A DNA stretch of 6,778 nucleotides from Desulfotignum sp. (GTDB taxonomy: Bacteria; Desulfobacterota; Desulfobacteria; Desulfobacterales; Desulfobacteraceae), in assembly GCA_011390695.1 (NCBI GenBank), contig JAABRW010000034.1, positions 1 through 6,778 of the forward strand, in the 5' to 3' direction. Shown here piece by piece: positions 6,258 through 6,778 of the stretch. How positions within the stretch are numbered: the first letter of the stretch is position 1; every line of letters begins with the position of its first letter. The position numbers and the translations under genes are program-made. The notes under the pieces were generated by a model. The model was not told the DNA's origin, searched no databases, and saw only the letters and a list, made by a program, of their open reading frames with translations.

Positions 6258-6446
6258 GTGAAATATATTCCAATGCGGCAATGTTGAAGGTATGATCATT
6301 TCCGAAAGCATTCTCGCTAATCTGCCGTTTCCTTCCCGAATAGTGACTTTCCCCCAAATATGAGATTTCCGGGCGGTTTACAAATCAAAAAAGAAGTTGT
6401 AAGAAGCGGTTGGATGATAAACAAAGATAACAGGGAAAAAGACACC
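6258..6446. other. Intergenic region between the toxin-antitoxin promoter and ltaE
   Basis: No convincing gene was found here. The stretch holds a TTACAA (6378-6383) / TTGTAA (6397-6402) perfect inverted repeat with a 13-bp spacer, a possible operator for ltaE. TTTACA at 6377-6382 could be a -35 element, but only a poor -10 (TAAGAA, 6400-6405) sits at 17 bp. The ltaE Shine-Dalgarno is AGGGA at 6432-6436. Confidence 0.4.
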
Positions 6447-6778
6447 ATGAAGCAGATTGATTTGAGAAGCGACACCGTGACCCGGCCCACACCACAGATG
6501 CTGGAGGCCATGATGGCCGCCCCGGTGGGAGATGATGTGTACGGCGAAGACCCTACCGTGAACCAGCTGGAACAGACCGCGGCCCTCATGACCGGCATGG
6601 CCGATGCCCTGTTCTGCGCCTCCGGTACCCAGACCAACCTGGTGGCCCTGCTAAGCCACTGTCAGCGGGGGGAGGAATATATCGTGGGCCAGACCGCCCA
6701 TACCTATAAATATGAAGCCGGCGGCGGGGCGGTCCTGGGCAGCATCCAGCCCCAGCCCCTGGATTTTGCGCCGGACGG
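6447..6778 (+). CDS. ltaE: Low-specificity L-threonine aldolase, N-terminal part, cut by window edge
   Basis: This is a pyridoxal-phosphate enzyme of fold type I that cleaves L-threonine or L-allo-threonine to glycine and acetaldehyde in the cytosol. The 110 complete codons in the window begin with KQIDLRSDTVTRPTPQML and continue with GDDVYGEDPTVNQLE (28-42), LFCASGTQTNLVALL (55-69, the phosphate-binding SGTxxN) and HTYKYEAGG (85-93, where the family has a histidine stacking on the cofactor). All of these are diagnostic. The catalytic lysine lies beyond the window. The start at 6447 follows AGGGA by 10 nt and matches the usual family N-terminus. An in-frame ATG at 6414 would add 11 unconserved residues and is less likely. 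The gene is divergent from the toxin-antitoxin module. Confidence 0.96.
   Translation, partial: MKQIDLRSDTVTRPTPQMLEAMMAAPVGDDVYGEDPTVNQLEQTAALMTGMADALFCASGTQTNLVALLSHCQRGEEYIVGQTAHTYKYEAGGGAVLGSIQPQPLDFAPD

Noticed and set aside
6317..6637. Minus-strand 106-codon open frame overlapping the start of ltaE
   Set aside because: It lies antisense to strongly conserved threonine aldolase sequence and shows no recognisable domain or ribosome site.

Overview
The window looks like chromosomal DNA of a mesophilic, fairly GC-rich Gram-negative bacterium. The protein style (PriA, Upp, UraA, LtaE) would suit a sulfate-reducing Desulfobacterota/Desulfobacterales-type organism. This assignment is an impression from sequence style, not a database match. 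Most genes are compact and GC-rich; a hand count of 2461-2520 gives about 65% GC. A short stretch near 5634-6300 is much more AT-rich; a hand count of 5701-5760 gives about 35% GC.

Layout. The left edge (1-1090, minus strand) is the first 363 codons of the primosomal helicase gene priA, cut by the window edge. A 130-bp intergenic region separates it from the divergent uracil-salvage pair on the plus strand: upp (1221-1847, uracil phosphoribosyltransferase) and a uraA-type uracil permease (2025-3275). The 177-bp gap between these two carries a clean 14-bp/7-bp tandem repeat. The permease ends tail-to-tail with a minus-strand beta-hydroxyacid dehydrogenase gene (3268-4158), with stop codons overlapping by 8 bp. 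Upstream of that dehydrogenase, on the same strand, is a major-facilitator transporter gene (4217-5593). Upstream of the transporter, again on the same strand, is a two-gene toxin-antitoxin module (antitoxin 5965-6195, toxin 5634-5972). The right edge (6447-6778, plus strand) is the start of a low-specificity L-threonine aldolase gene.

How the genes work together. UraA imports uracil and Upp converts it with PRPP to UMP, so the pair forms a complete salvage route. The transporter and the dehydrogenase probably form a small catabolic or exchange unit for an unidentified hydroxy or keto acid. The toxin-antitoxin module has near-consensus -35/-10 elements, a perfect palindrome at the predicted transcription start, a strong Shine-Dalgarno, and overlapping reading frames. 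No terminator is visible between toxin and transporter, so the module's promoter could feed the transporter-dehydrogenase unit.

The most interesting item is the toxin. It resembles the RelE/ParE superfamily but carries a compact cysteine cluster (CX2C then CX2CXC), which suggests a metal-binding knuckle built into the toxin fold. Everything else is ordinary housekeeping or accessory metabolism, and I see no CRISPR array, insertion sequence, tRNA or rRNA.
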